Positions 48,301 through 60,564 of a stretch of 64,000 bases of DNA are shown here, piece after piece. The notes under the pieces were generated by a model. That model searched no databases and was not told where the DNA came from. It saw only the letters and a program-made list of their open reading frames with translations. Numbering within the stretch: the first letter of the stretch is position 1; every line of letters begins with the position of its first letter. The position numbers and the translations under genes are program-made. Source of the DNA: Diorhabda sublineata (Eukaryota > Arthropoda > Insecta > Coleoptera > Chrysomelidae). The stretch is from NCBI RefSeq assembly GCF_026230105.1, contig NC_079482.1, forward strand, positions 17,298,001-17,362,000, read 5' to 3'.

Positions 48301-49484
48301 ATTTCAATCTTTTTCACGCTGCTTTGTGAAAAATTGAAATATAAAAAAAACTTGTTGCAACAATAGATTCGTCATGAGTTCCTGGAAAGTGTCATCAAAC
48401 ACCCTGTTTATGATTATCGATCTTGTTTTATACTATTATATTTCAATAATTTCTTCGTTTACAGTAAATGTCACATTCTAAAAAAATATTTATTTTTTCC
48501 ATCACTAAAACAATCACGAAGGGTTATTACCGAGAGAAAGGGCTGATATTATTCTCATGAGCAAACAAATACGGCCTCTGGACATTTACTCATTATTATG
48601 AAAACTGCAAGGAATACATTATTCATGAAATTGGATCAGTGATTTATTTTCAAAATTTAGTTTTTATTAATCTAGTATTTTGTAACTTATCCATCGAATT
48701 TTTCACAATTGAATCTTGAAAAAATGATAAAAACATATACATTAAGTTTGACTTATATAACTATTCCGTCGATAACAAACTACCTCTTATTGAGAATAAT
48801 AGGGGGCGTTAAAAATTTATTTCCTTCAAAGTAGATTCGAGTGACCGTAAATCTTTATTTTTTATTTGCTGATCATTATATTGATTTATTCCCAAGATAT
48901 GATTGGAGCTTCCAAAGCACTCAATCTTAAAAGTTCCGTAGTTCTGAGTCATTTGTCTGCATCTCTTATTGAGTGATACAAGGGGTGTACCTCTCATGGC
49001 AAAAAATATTGTTACTCTATTAGAAATTTCCATAAACGAATGAAACCAAGGCGTATTGTATTTTTAAATTGGAGAGGAAATTATTATTATGCTAAATAAT
49101 CTGCTTGTAATATTTCCAACTGAACCAGTGGTCTTACATCTCCTAAAGTCTAAAAAACTAGGTGGAGGGTATACAACTATTAGTATTTCATAACATACCA
49201 CAGTTAGATACTGTTTTGTACTATTTATTGTATTTTGATACTTGCTTTTGCATTTATTTCGCATATCAACAGTGTAACTATAATAGTTACTTAATAAAAA
49301 TATTTCGCAGGAACTATTAAATAAGTTAAATTCAAACAGATGTTCATGAATATTTGAGGAGTCATTTCCACAGGCGAAAGCAGTGAGTTGTTGTGAAAGT
49401 ATTAGTTCAAATATGAACTATTTCCACAAAGTTACTTCCGTTCGGTTTCATGATAAAACATGTACACATAAAACTAGAATCTAC
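45393..49484. other. Long non-coding stretch with a foldback
   Basis: ATTTCAATCTTTTTCAC (48301-48317) pairs with GTGAAAAATTGAAAT (48326-48340) apart from two extra bases, giving a foldback; CAAACACCCTGTTTA follows at about 48397, similar to Tc1/mariner ends. Frames at 47010-47713 on both strands are AT-rich and unassigned. No gene. Confidence 0.4.
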
Positions 49485-50545
49485 AACTTAAATTGATTCT
49501 CTACATAGCTCCCGGATTTTTTTTATGCAAAAAGCCAGTACACTCGAGTAGTTCGAATGGTGCCTGCCGTATAGAGATGCCTGTGGATATTGATCTTGAA
49601 CTTCTATATGCTGTAGTGTTCGGGAAAGACGTGTCTTGGTAGCTGATTCTACAAGATTGTGCCTCTCCAAAGGAAGGAAACCGATAAATTGACGTTATAA
49701 GCAAGCGAATTCGGTGTTCATGAGCCACGTCTGCCTGTCGAGTAGGTCTTGATAATATTACTTAAAGTGGAATTATGTTGGGGAGCCTGGAGGAGAAGTT
49801 GTTGTGGTAGTTTCAGCAAAACAGTGTCAATTTGACGACGTTCTAAGTTTATGGTCAACTCTGCTTGGTAGTCGAGCTCAAAATGTGCAAGTAATACTCC
49901 AAATGTGAACGACTTTGCCTGGTCCTAAGGAGGGCTCTAAGATTTTGTGAAGCTACTTCAGTTAATTCGGCCACGTTACTAGGCCAGGACATATTGCTGT
50001 AACCTCAACACCTAACAAGTGAATTTACGGTGACGGTGATATTTTATGTCCAGACTGGACCAAACTACTTCCAGTTCATTCAAAAATTATTGAGGCGGCT
50101 GATTTGTACGTCGACATCGGTGTGCTATGGTCGGCAAAACTATTGAGTTTGCATATGATGTACAGGAGAAAAAGAGTTAGTGACATGATGCATCCCTGGG
50201 GACCACCAGCGTTTATCTCAAATATTTCTGAGGTGTGACCATTAATAGCGATCTGGATGGATCGGTCTTTGAAACTGTCTTTGACTAAGCCAGTCGATCA
50301 ATAGGAGCGACAGAGCGTACGATCTTAATTTATCTAGAAGGTTGGCATGCTAAACCCTGTCAAAAGCTTTCCATATGTCCAGTGCAATTGTTCATAATTT
50401 CTCATATTTTTATATAGTTTCAGTCCAATCTACTTTTACGAAAGCCGTAAAGATTTCCTGGTTAACGACTTTCCTCATGACCTTGGCAATGACTAAGACT
50501 GAAGCAATCGGACGGTAGTTGTTAAAAACTGTCTTTTTTCCTTTT
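49485..50545 (-). pseudogene. Jockey-group LINE reverse transcriptase relic
   Basis: Minus-strand blocks in order: NNYRPIASVLVIAKVMRKVV, ALDIWKAFDRV (motif A, Asp kept), HANLLDKLRSYALS, FLSQRQFQRPI, GHTSEIFEINAGGPQG (the QG of motif B), CIMSLTLFLLYI and SFADHSTPMST. The last is motif C, normally ADDST; here the second Asp is His. The C-terminal tail (60-codon frame 49488-49670) has the SRT...SIRQAPFELL and IKKIREL region. Several frameshifts. The polymerase is dead. Its upstream end abuts a mariner relic in the same orientation. Confidence 0.75.
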
Positions 50546-50579
50546 TTTTTTCGGTACAATTTGAATCCGAGCAAGTTTC

Positions 50580-51030
50580 TCTTTTATATGTTAGGAACAA
50601 GATTTTGCATAGTGGACATACATACCACATACATACAAACATTCTGGACTTTTGTAGGCATTTGTCATATCGTGGCACATGTTTTTTGTATCCATCCTGA
50701 ATAGAAGGTTATCGCCTGTGTTTTATTCCATGCGATAGCGTGATTTTAGGTGTGAGAAGAGTCGGAAGCTCTTAGAAGCAAGGTCCGGCCTGTATGGAGG
50801 TTTATCCAACACGTCCCATTCAAATTTCTGTAGTTTTTTGTTATGTTCGCAGTCAGAGGACAGGGATTATCAGGCATAACCTTTTGGTTGCAATTCTCGA
50901 CGTTTTTTCTGGATTGGACGCGAAATATAACCCAAGAAACTGTACACATGAATTTTCGAGGTATCAAGATTTGCTTATGCTTAACTTCGTTAGAGACGAA
51001 GTGAGCTTCCAATCCAGTGATTGCAGTGCC
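50580..51030 (-). pseudogene. Mariner transposase C-terminal relic
   Basis: An 88-codon frame (50746-51012) plus the next frame: IPRKFMCTVSWVIF, MPDNPCPLTANITKN (family HDNARPHTAxxT, second catalytic Asp kept), WDVLDKPPYRPDLASKSFRLF and, near the end, VPRYDKCLQKS. In WDVLDxPPYSPDLAPSDFHLF the third catalytic Asp is Ser here. A deletion removes the part between VSWVIF and the second Asp. The relic is joined at about 50560 to the LINE fragment downstream. Confidence 0.65.
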
Positions 51031-54000
51031 TATCTGTTTTTTTGTGTTGTTTGGTAAGAATGTTAGGTACTCAAGGTTTTCAAAGTTTTTGAAATGTCAC
51101 ATTCTCAATATCAATTTCATGATTAAGTGATCCTTTTATTTGCTAAAATTCCATAGCAAGAGAACTAATAGTGAATTCAAGGTTTTACTTGATCTTCCCT
51201 TCAATTGGGTGAACCAGTACATCAGTAACTAGAGAAGGGGATTCACATTTCTGCCTTTCTGCTACAAAAATGATTAAATTCGTTCATGAAGATGAGAAAA
51301 ATGAGTTGATGCTGCATGAATTGTTCTCTACAATTTCTATAATAATATTAGGTAACTGTAATTCATTAAAAAGGAAATAGAGTGGAAGTACTACCACATT
51401 TACTTTATATAACACATGTTTAGTTTGATAAAATCAACCAAAATAACCTATATGTTTAAAATATTCCTGTCATTAGCCGATAATTGATAAAAAACATGAA
51501 AGAATTAACTGCGAACGCTTAACACCCATTCGCTACCGCACTAGAGTCCGCTGAATGTGACCAATCACTCATAGCTCTTTCTCCGCACAATTAGCACATT
51601 TGCAAACAATTTCACTTCTATGTAAACAATGAAACTACCTACTTAACTATCACGATGCCATAAATATTGATAGCTTCAAACTATACAATTGGTTTATTAT
51701 TATTAAGAATAACTCTTTCTTTCATAGTTGTCTTCACACTCTAAAATCTGAAATACAGTAATAATTACATGAAAAAGGAGTGAATACGAATATACTACAG
51801 AGATAACGACAAATATCGAAGTGAATCCAGAAAATTTGAATTAATAAGTTATCGATGTTGGAAATTCAGTTTTACAATTTTACATTTTTACCATATCAGT
51901 ACGAGCTCAACCATATATATGTCTGAGCGTAGTCAAAGAGTTATGTGGTGTGCTGTAACATTCAATATTGAAAACATGAGATTCATAGATGAAGTTGCCC
52001 TATTGCAATTTTACTCGAGTACAATTGACTTGGAAAATTGCTAATGGAACAGCGTATTATTTATTGATGAATAACAGTTCATAAAAATTTTTTTGAGAGT
52101 GAGTTATTGTTTGATAAGACATGTCTGGGAGCTTACATGGATTGAATCGTGTTCAACAACAAGAGGCCATTTTTGTTGTTGTGCTGATAATGATTATTTT
52201 TCAAGTCAACGCAACTATTGTTCTGATAATTGTCGATTAATGAAATTCAAATCATGCTATTTGCTATTAAATATAATTGTTTAATATTATTTTTTTCGCT
52301 AATCATATTTCCATATTCAAACAATCTATTATTGGCCTGAAGAATTATGTATGCAATTATCAAAAACACTATGATTTTCTTCCTCATATTGACAATAAAT
52401 CTAAGCAAATTTGTACAGAATTGTAATAACAACATCCATTTAAAATCATCGTTTGGTACAAAATCTCCCAAAAAAATAACTTGTATCGACCAAAACTCAC
52501 TTTAATATAAAGAGGATGCTCTGTTAGAGTATTAAATCAATTGATTGCATGACGTATAGAAACTTATTTCGATAGAAAGAAGCGATGTATGGAAAAGTAT
52601 TAACAAGATACTTTCATAAAGGTTATTTGTGGTTTTAGGCTTGACAATATCTATCGACCCTAGCGATCAAGAGATTTGGTCGTTTCATTACATATTACAA
52701 GAAGATTTTTTCAATCCTTGGAACTGAAATAAATTGGATTGAAACTGTTTCGCTCTTTGTATTATTCCTACCGGTCTTCGTTTAAAATAAAATAAAACGG
52801 CTGCAATATGCATTAAAATCCCAAACCGCTTATTTTATAGACGTTTTATGTAGATAGCTGAAGGCCAAGTTAATTTTCATTTCCCGTTAAGAGAAGTAGA
52901 TGAGTCTGTCAGTGTAAATGGAAATGAAGTTGATGAATATAACTTACAAATCATCTTATGTTAGTAGGGCATTGTTAATTCCGATTCTGGTCAGTATCTG
53001 AGGTCACGGTAATACCTTTGTCATTGATTGCTAGAAATCTTTCTAGTCACAATTTTAAGTTTTTTTAGTCCGTATATAGTTGAATATAGTTCACTTCTTT
53101 TATTTGATATTGGTGTTACTCCTACTTTATTGCTTCATTTTGTTTAGAGTTATAAATAAATAAAATATGATTTCCATTGCCGTATTCTGATAATGGATGT
53201 TCTTTTATAATTGTTTCCAGATCGATTACCAATGTCCGGTAAAACGACTTTACATCGCAACGCAATGTCCGTACGCCTACGAAACGACCCTTTAAATATT
53301 TTTTATCTTTACATAACACCAAAAGCTCCACCTAGCAGTCTTTTCGTAATTTTATTTAGTATGTGAATAACATATGAAAATACATTTTCGTTCCATGATT
53401 GTACTGCCCGTTTTGTCACAAGTCAAGATTTCAAAAATGTTTATAATATGTTGATTATTTATTTCGTACATAGGCGACAATACAATTTTAAACGCTGAGT
53501 ACTTCATTTATAATTATGACATTTGTTGGTCTGAAGATACAAGGGAGCATCTAAAAATATTTAATTTTGAATATTTTTGTAAAATAATTCGATGAAATTA
53601 TTTGAGTTAAATTATTGATCACATATAATATCTAATCTGTATACAAATAAGATAGGTCAAAATAAATATAAGTTATGTAGAAATATTTTAAATGTCTTCT
53701 AATTAGTGGCTTCTCCCAAATTGGGTGGTGAGGTTATGCATAAAATCTATTTGTATAGTGGAGTCATCGATTGAAATGTACTTGTCTTGACTAATCGTAC
53801 AAATTCCACCAAATAAGAAATGTGAGCTATGAATAATATGAATTGTATTAATCATCATTTGGTTATATAGTTACTAAAATGTGTGGAATACAACGCCGGA
53901 ACAGTGCGAGTTGCATTGACCTTTTATCATAAACTCACTATCCATTGTTATGGGAATTTAAAAAAGGTTTTTACTGTATTTCGGAAGAAGATACTTTCCC

Positions 54001-54070
54001 AATAATGTAAAAATATCCAGAAGCACTAGCACAGCATTGTGTCTGGTTGAATTATTTTGTGTTTATTCAC
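51031..54070. other. Long non-coding stretch
   Basis: Frames at 52093-52284 (+), 52247-52471 (-) and 53122-53331 (-) are short. The last, with GVRTLRCDVKSFYRTLVIDL, is faintly protein-like but unassigned. No repeats noticed. Confidence 0.35.
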
Positions 54071-54190
54071 GCAAAGGCTGCCCAATATCAACTTTCATTT
54101 CACAATCATTAAGCTCTTTAATAATATCCTCAATCCATCCCTCATTCAAGCTGTCAAAACAATTGTTTCGTAAACGTTGGAAGGGTTCAT
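54071..54190 (-). pseudogene. Coding-like fragment, unidentified
   Basis: One minus frame reads NYEPFQRLRNNCFDSLNEGW, IEDIIKELNDCEMKVDIGQP and ends LRE*. Amino-acid use is clearly protein-like over 43 codons with no stop. I cannot name the family. It may belong with the 92-codon frame 54571-54849 on the same strand. Confidence 0.3.
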
Positions 54191-54570
54191 AATTCAGTCA
54201 TTAATACCATTTCTAAAATTGCATATATGTAATTATGTTGTCTAGATATTCTGGTTCATATTTTGATTCATTCTACTAAGATGATGAGAAATCCTTCAAG
54301 CAGTATAGGAATGTAATGATAGTGTATCACAGAAACTTAGAGATTGTTTCGTCTTCCTTAGGAACTACAACATACTGGTGCACAACAAAGAGACAGAAAG
54401 TCCATTTGTGTAATGATTCTTGACCCCTCGTAATCCAACTACAGTTCTAGAATATTTCTAGACGTCTTTACGTATTTCAAAAACAAATGATTATTGAGAC
54501 AATAGATATAAAATGATACTTTTCTATCAGAAAACGTTAGAACGTTGGATAAGAGTCCACACCGTTTCTA

Positions 54571-54849
54571 CTAGATATTTTTGCTGACATAGGGACTTCT
54601 TACATGACAACTTTCACAGTGTATTGCTATCGCCGATTTTACTATAGAAGTGTTGTCAGGAGTCATAAAAATGCTATTTGGGTTAGCTCTGGATTTTTTA
54701 GAAACTAAAGCTTCCATAACTTTGTTAATAACAGATATATTTGTGATATTTTGGTGACAATTATTTGTAAGCATTTCGGATCTAATGGCGTGAAATATTC
54801 TACATTTCCCATTAGGTTTTATTATTTTCCATAGCACCAATTGTTGCAC
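54571..54849 (-). pseudogene. Unidentified 92-codon frame
   Basis: An open frame containing LWKIIKPNGKCRIFHAIRSE and IHCESCHVRSPYVSKNI. The CxxC-H arrangement near the end is suggestive but too short to call a zinc finger. Not recognised; possibly a repeat-derived fragment. Confidence 0.25.
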
Positions 54850-56200
54850 GTGTACTCTTGATTTAAATTGGTCACATTATATTTCAATAACTGTTGATTC
54901 ATTGAATCAAGAATAGATCTATGTAACCCGTAATCTTATAGAGTAATTGAAAATTAGATTATGAAACATCTTTTTTTAATTTGCATGTTTAAGGTTAAAC
55001 TGTATTCCAACTGAGAAGAAATAACGATTACAGGACAAATATAATAACTTTTTATCTTTCATTTCTATACATTCACAACGACAGTGAACTTCACGTTTAG
55101 AGATTATTCATTGTATTGCAAAAAAATGAAAAAGATGAAAGGTAGGAAAAAAATATATAGGTACCGATAGTTAACAATAAGCTTCACTATAGACAAATAT
55201 ATTTATGATGTAGATGAACTTTTTAATATCACTATGATTCACTGCTGCATTAAGATTTAAAAAAAACTGCAGTCAATATTGACTTGTTAATTTACCATAT
55301 TCTTCTACCTCAAGCTAAGAAATGAACCAGAACTTACGTTGACGAAGTAATTGGTTATTGGTCTAAAATGCTTTAAAAATGATGAAGAGATAAATTTTTG
55401 ATCACAGTTTAGAACGTTTATTTCAATAAATTATTGATTTATCTGGTTATTTGCATTTGTTATTATTTGCATAACAAACTATTAAACTTGACGAGTGTAA
55501 TAATTAAATGGAACATTTTCTCCGAATATTTCGATTACAAATCATCACAAAGCTTTAGCTCTTGATCCTAATTGCAGCCGTAACAAAAATAGAAGCTCAT
55601 AAATTGAAATTTGTATCCCTAAAAATTAGATAAATTTTGTTAATAAGTTATAATCATACATCCCCCTTGTACTTCAAGAGCTGATAATTCTCCGTCTTGG
55701 AGAAAATTGTAGGTAATAACTTATTCACACTTCTTTCTCCAGTTGGTGTAAAAAACACCGGATATTCACATTTCTCTCATTATCTTATGGTTTTAGCTTC
55801 ACTCAACCGATTCATTCTCTTTCCTCTGGTTTACTAGCTTTTGATAATTCTCCTTGCTTGATTTTTCCTTATGTTTTATATTTTTATTACGTTCGTTTTT
55901 ATGGGAGTATATAGTATATAGTATAGTCCCCATCTTAGATTTTTAGTAGATAATTCTTTCGTTTTCTTCACATTTTCAAATCTTTTGTGTTTTCAGCCTG
56001 ACTAACAAACTACATGATTTAGAAATGTACATAGTATACTTCTATTTCGTTGTTTTTCTAAGAATTTGTTATAGATTTACGAGGCTAGATATAAAATACA
56101 TTAATTTTTCCAATAGAGCCAAAGTAAGAAGGCGCAGCAAACTGATTGAGAAAGACAATGGTTATGTGAACGGTTTGCTGGAACTAGATGGAATAATAAT
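54850..56200. other. Non-coding, nothing recognised
   Basis: AT-rich sequence with a 60-codon unassigned frame at 56025-56207 (+). Confidence 0.35.
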
Positions 56201-56620
56201 AATATGACAGTGATGGAATTAATATTTTGATTATTGATCGATTAGCTTGATTAGAATCACAAAAGCAACAATAACTGAAGATACAACAGATCTCCCCCTC
56301 TGATATGAAGGTTGAATGATTCATTGGATATAGTCTCTGTGGTAGCCTTGGCTTTTTTGGTGTGGATGGAACCGTGCATAGGAGTACCTTGCGGATCCTG
56401 GGTCGTATGCAGAGACTGCTCTTCTTGAGATTGTTTTCTTGGGTTGCTGGCTGCTGCTGAAACGGCAATTCAACTGGACTTTAAGCAATCCCAATTGCAA
56501 TTGATAGTGGATGACTGTCGCTCCTTTCATCGGTCTGTGTTTCAGTTGAAACCCTAGGAATTGGTATAGTGAATGAAGAATGGAGATTAATGTGTCATAT
56601 CTGCACACGTCCAGCATCCA
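56201..56620 (-). pseudogene. GC-richer coding-like stretch, unidentified
   Basis: Overlapping minus frames of 94 and 98 codons. One continuous reading gives IPRVSTETQTDERSDSHPLS and ELPFQQQPATQENNLKKSSL, low-complexity and polar like a gag or linker region. It lies just past the 3' end of the mariner at 56640. I do not recognise a family. Confidence 0.3.
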
Positions 56621-56639
56621 GTTTCAACATTTTCACCTA

Positions 56640-57560
56640 AGCAAACAAAATTTAAATGCCAAAATATTTTATTACTCAACATATTCTCCTCTTAATTGGA
56701 TACATTTATTACAGCGAAACTGCAACATATCTAGACCTTTAAAAAAATCCCCGTTGTAAGAGAATTCACGACCTTTCACTTTTTTTCAGTTGAGGAAACA
56801 GATGATAGTCGGACGGAGCCAAATCTGGTGAATAAGGGGGCTGTTCTAGTAATTCAAACCCCAAATCACGAATTTTTTGCATGGCAACATGAGATTTGTG
56901 TGCAGGGGCGTTATTCTGCAAAAACAAAATACCTTTGGATAGTTTTCCGCATCTTTTCTCTTCAATTGTCTCCCGTAGAGTGGTCAGTAATGTCGAATAG
57001 TAATCTCCAGTTATTGTTCTACCCTTATCCAAAAAATCAAATCATGATTATTCTATGGCAATCCCAAAAAACTGGAGCAAGAACTTTTCCAGCAGATTTT
57101 TGGACACCAAACTTCTTACGTCTTGGATAATTAGAGTGTAGCCATTGCATCGATTGTTACTTTGTTTCTGGATCGTAGAAATTTAGGTACGCAAGTCTCA
57201 TCCATAGTAACAATTCGGTTTAAGAAGTCTACATCGTTTTCAAATCGAGCACACATCGAACGTGATGCTTCTACCCTTGCACGCTTTTGGTTAACATTCA
57301 AATATTTGGGGATCCATTTTACAGCAATTTTTTTCATGTCCAAATTGACGTGAAGCTTGCTTGTGATTTCGAAGTTTGCAGTCCAATTTTTTACGATCTC
57401 ATACGAAGGACATTGATCACCAAGGGTATTGTTTATATCTTCGTAAATCTGCTTACCTCTTAACCTCTTCAAATACAGGTACTTGATGATGGCTCTATAG
57501 GAGCACATCAAAATGGCTCTCATTTGAAGGCTATTGTAGGAAACTGACATATTAGTTGGA
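56640..57560 (-). pseudogene. Mariner transposase relic (D,D34D) with N-terminal deletion
   Basis: Two frames (57131-57550 and 56766-57032) give nearly the whole protein. N-terminal helix-turn-helix: SYRAIIKYLYLKRLRGKQIY and CPSYEIVKNWTANFE. This jumps straight to HVNLDMKKIAVKWIPKYL, so the segment with the GRP-type linker and start of the second helix-turn-helix is deleted. Then IVTMDET (first Asp kept), a frameshift before the PETK block, QKSAGKVL, another shift at DFLDKG, FLQNNAPAHKS, FELLEQPPYSPDLAPSDYHLF, and the CNKCIQLRGEYVE end. The second catalytic Asp is Asn (AAT). The third is kept at exactly 34 residues. Confidence 0.9.
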
Positions 57561-58071
57561 GTAGATAGAGACTGAGAACATTTATTTACCGTATATTTTC
57601 AATAGGCCTCACTATATTTAAATCAATTATTAAAGATTGTGTGAGAACATCATCACTTAAATGCTTATACAAAAAATTATAAGAATATATATAAAAGAAT
57701 ATTTCCCATTCTATTCCAAGGAAATCGTGTATTGTGTTGGAAGTAAAAATTCATTTCCGATGATGTTGCTATATTTTGACAAAAGAAATCTTCTTTCAAC
57801 TCACATAACGATTTGTATGGGAGTATCCAAATAAAAGGAACAATATTTTAACAGTATTTCTTCGCTTGTACGTCGGAGGATTTCTTAAGAATCGCTTGAC
57901 GATAAGCACACAAATATGTTACACCTCAACTCCACAATATGAACATATTTTTTGCTTTATATCGAGAATCTTTTCGTAGAGTAGTTGTCGTGTCATTGAA
58001 TCATTCTTATTTTTTTAACGGATAATTGATCCCAATTGATAGAAAAATACTCAATATTTTTCTTTTTGTGT
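57561..58071. other. Non-coding, nothing recognised
   Basis: Includes wherever the 5' terminal repeat of the mariner should be; none could be identified. Confidence 0.35.
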
Positions 58072-58732
58072 ATTTTTTTGCATTGTAAAATATTGAGCCC
58101 TCAACTAATTCTGAACGTGGAGTAGGTAAATAAAGGTCGTGCTCCGAATTCCTAAGTGGGTAACCTTGCAAAGACTTTTCTGAAATAGGAGAGGTTGGTT
58201 ACGAATAAGGCAAAAGGATTTAAAGATGAAAAAGAAAATGGAGTCAGAATTTTTAATCTTTTGAAGAAGTCCCTGCAGTGAACTCTGTTGTTTAGTGCGA
58301 GTAAATATCTAATAGCTCTCTTTTATGGTTTGAAGTTTCGCTCAAATAGAATCGCATCACACGAACCCCAGAAGGAAAAGGCATATCGGAGATGCGACTT
58401 AATGAGGGTATTATAAACTGTTAAGGAGGTGGATAATTTCAGTTCTTTGGAAACTGATCTCAGCGCAAATCAGGAGGAACTTAATTTTTTGGATAAGGCA
58501 GCAATATTTAACTCCCAATTCAAGAAATTGTTTTAGAAACGTTGCGACAGAGAAGATTAGAATTGCACCATCTAAGGGTGATTAGGTCACTGGATATGAT
58601 CCTATAATCTATAAAATATATATGGCCACCATTAGTTATTGAAAAAAGGCAATGAAAATTAGGAATCTCTAGACCCGAAATCTTTTCCCTATCACACAAT
58701 AATAGTTGATACGTCTGGCTGACCTTAAACAT
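58072..58732 (-). pseudogene. Jockey-group LINE reverse transcriptase C-terminus (copy 2)
   Basis: The minus strand reads SKKLSSSCFALRSVSKEL, VYNTLIKSHLRYAFPFWG, FKP*KRAIRYLLALNNR and HCRDFFKRLKILT. This is the post-catalytic block of Jockey-group reverse transcriptases (ShLRYGixxWG, FxlQKRAIRxixgl, CRxxFkxlkIlT). It joins at its 3' side to sequence homologous to 27638-27790. The 70-codon frame 58520-58732 precedes it out of frame. One stop lies in the QKRAIR block (Q to stop). Confidence 0.75.
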
Positions 58733-59556
58733 CTAGAGACAGAAATGAAATTTGAATACGAACTACATATATTAGAAATTATAGGAAAATAGAAACTTTG
58801 ATCTACAGATACCGACGTAAAAATGATTGTGATCCAATTTTCTTAAAAACAAAGTGAAAAGAGAACATATGACGATGAATTAACCTGCTCCAAAACACTA
58901 CCGTTAGCTTGTATTTCACTTATCCCAATCACGATTATCTACGTAATCCAGATTTTCTTAATGGTGTCAAAACAGTTTGCCATAATAAATTTCCTTATTA
59001 CCGGGAACAGCCAGAAGTTGTATGATTAATACTAGTGAGATGAAACTGATTAAAGAGATACGACAAAGTAAAGCGGTAAAAAAATTACGAATAGAAAGCG
59101 ATTTATTACACGCAACGTTGACATGATTAATAAGTCGCTCATTTTTAAGTACTTTCGCTAATTATTTCCCTTTCTATTGCCCTATTTAACAATTCAGAAT
59201 TTACAAACGTTCCTTCCAGAACGAATTATGATCGTACTATGTCCTCACAATGAATTCAAATAATGTAATGTTTTTCTAATCTATTTGTACGATTCATATT
59301 CGTGGGTGAATATGAATATTACCCATTCGTGGGTAAAAATTTATTAACAACTCTTACTAAATGATAATAACAACAAAATTAAATTATACACATTATTTTC
59401 TGAACTTATTACCACCAAGCCATACGTTTTGTCTATGCAATTTTTTAATGCGTGTGCTGCCTTTTTTCCCACTGTTTCCAATAGATATTCTTCCAGAAAA
59501 AATATTTTGTCCTCCCATTTTTCTTCTTGCCGCTGATGTTGGCTGAATAGGAATTT
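58733..59556. other. Non-coding, nothing recognised
   Basis: AT-rich. ATTCGTGGGT appears twice near 59300 and 59325 (short direct repeat). The 95-codon minus frame 59344-59631 crosses into the next element and has no known motif. Confidence 0.35.
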
Positions 59557-60304
59557 TATTTTTCTACGACCGTGCGTTTTAACCCACTTTCCCGCACGCA
59601 TTTTAGTTTTGAAAGTGTCACTTTCCCGCACTAGTGCGAGAAAGTAAAATTATGCACATTTTGACCATATCAGATAGTTTTTTACTTCTGAGATTATAAC
59701 TATTGTTAATACAGGTAAATAAATATTTACGAAATAGTCCATCAAACAAAATTTAAACCTTTTCTAGCTTTTTGTAGCATTTTTAATTTTTTGAAAATAT
59801 AAAATAATACAGATATTTTTTATATAACCATGTAATTGTTACTAAAACGTCAAAGTTGTTCAAAACGTCATGGAAGTGACCGAATAAGTGCAATCTTCTT
59901 CTAATTTAAACCACATTAAACCGAATCCGATACAATAATATTAATTCATCATCAACCGAGGAAGAACTTCCCGAAGCCATTTTGAAGGCTGCAAATGAAA
60001 CTAATTCCTGCCAACTGACTTAAAACCGTTGCCGTCACCGTCATCGTCATCTCTATGCGACCTGCAACCGATGCCATCCATCCTCATCGACGTCATCTAC
60101 CCTCCAGTTGAAACCAAATAACTCCTTTGGATCGGCAATTCTTACTAGTCTACAGAATGCAACAAATTGTGTTTTCAATATCAATATTTATAATAATTAG
60201 TAGTTTTTAGGTACAGTTTTTTATATTGTTATGTTTGTTGGAATAAAATAATTTTTGAAAAATGGGTTGGTATACTTTTTTGTATATACGGTCGTAGAAA
60301 AAAT
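59557..60304. mobile_element. Palindrome-rich deletion derivative, possibly Crypton-related
   Basis: CTACGACCGT (59564-59573) and its inverse ACGGTCGTAG (60288-60297), each next to A/T runs, bound about 750 bases. Inside: the near-palindrome GAAAGTGTCACTTTC (59611-59625), the perfect CGCACTAGTGCG (59627-59638), a plus-strand run STEEELPEAILKAANETNSC (about 59950-60015), and SFGSAILTSLQNATNCVFNI (about 60120-60185) ending IYNN-stop. SSEEELPExIxKAAxE is how some insect tyrosine-recombinase (Crypton-type) proteins begin, and the second run looks like a protein C-terminus, so the middle would be deleted. The family call is tentative. Confidence 0.4.
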
Positions 60305-60350
60305 AATGTTCCTAACACATGCGTAAAGTGTCTTTCCCGCACTTGATCGC

Positions 60351-60384
60351 TTGCCCGAACTCCGCTCCGCGTCGTTCGGGACAA
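60351..60384. repeat. GC-rich hairpin
   Basis: TTGCCCGAAC pairs with GTTCGGGACAA around TCCGCTCCGCGTC: a 7-bp perfect stem with near-continuing pairing. It is far more GC-rich than its surroundings and lies 50 bases past the inverted repeat at 60288-60304. CTTTCCCGCACTTG just before it repeats CTTTCCCGCACTAG of the left side, so it may mark the true outer end of the same element. Confidence 0.6.
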
Positions 60385-60564
60385 CTGTATCACTTTCCTA
60401 TTCCTTTGCGGCGAGTTGTTGTAACAGAAATCCTATTTTTTGACGAAATTCTTTTATATTTGAATGCAGTATGCATTCCACTAAGTAATGCAATGGTTGT
60501 GTGTGCATATTGTTGAGGATCTTGTTCAAGTTTAGAGACTATATCATTAGAATACAATACCCAT

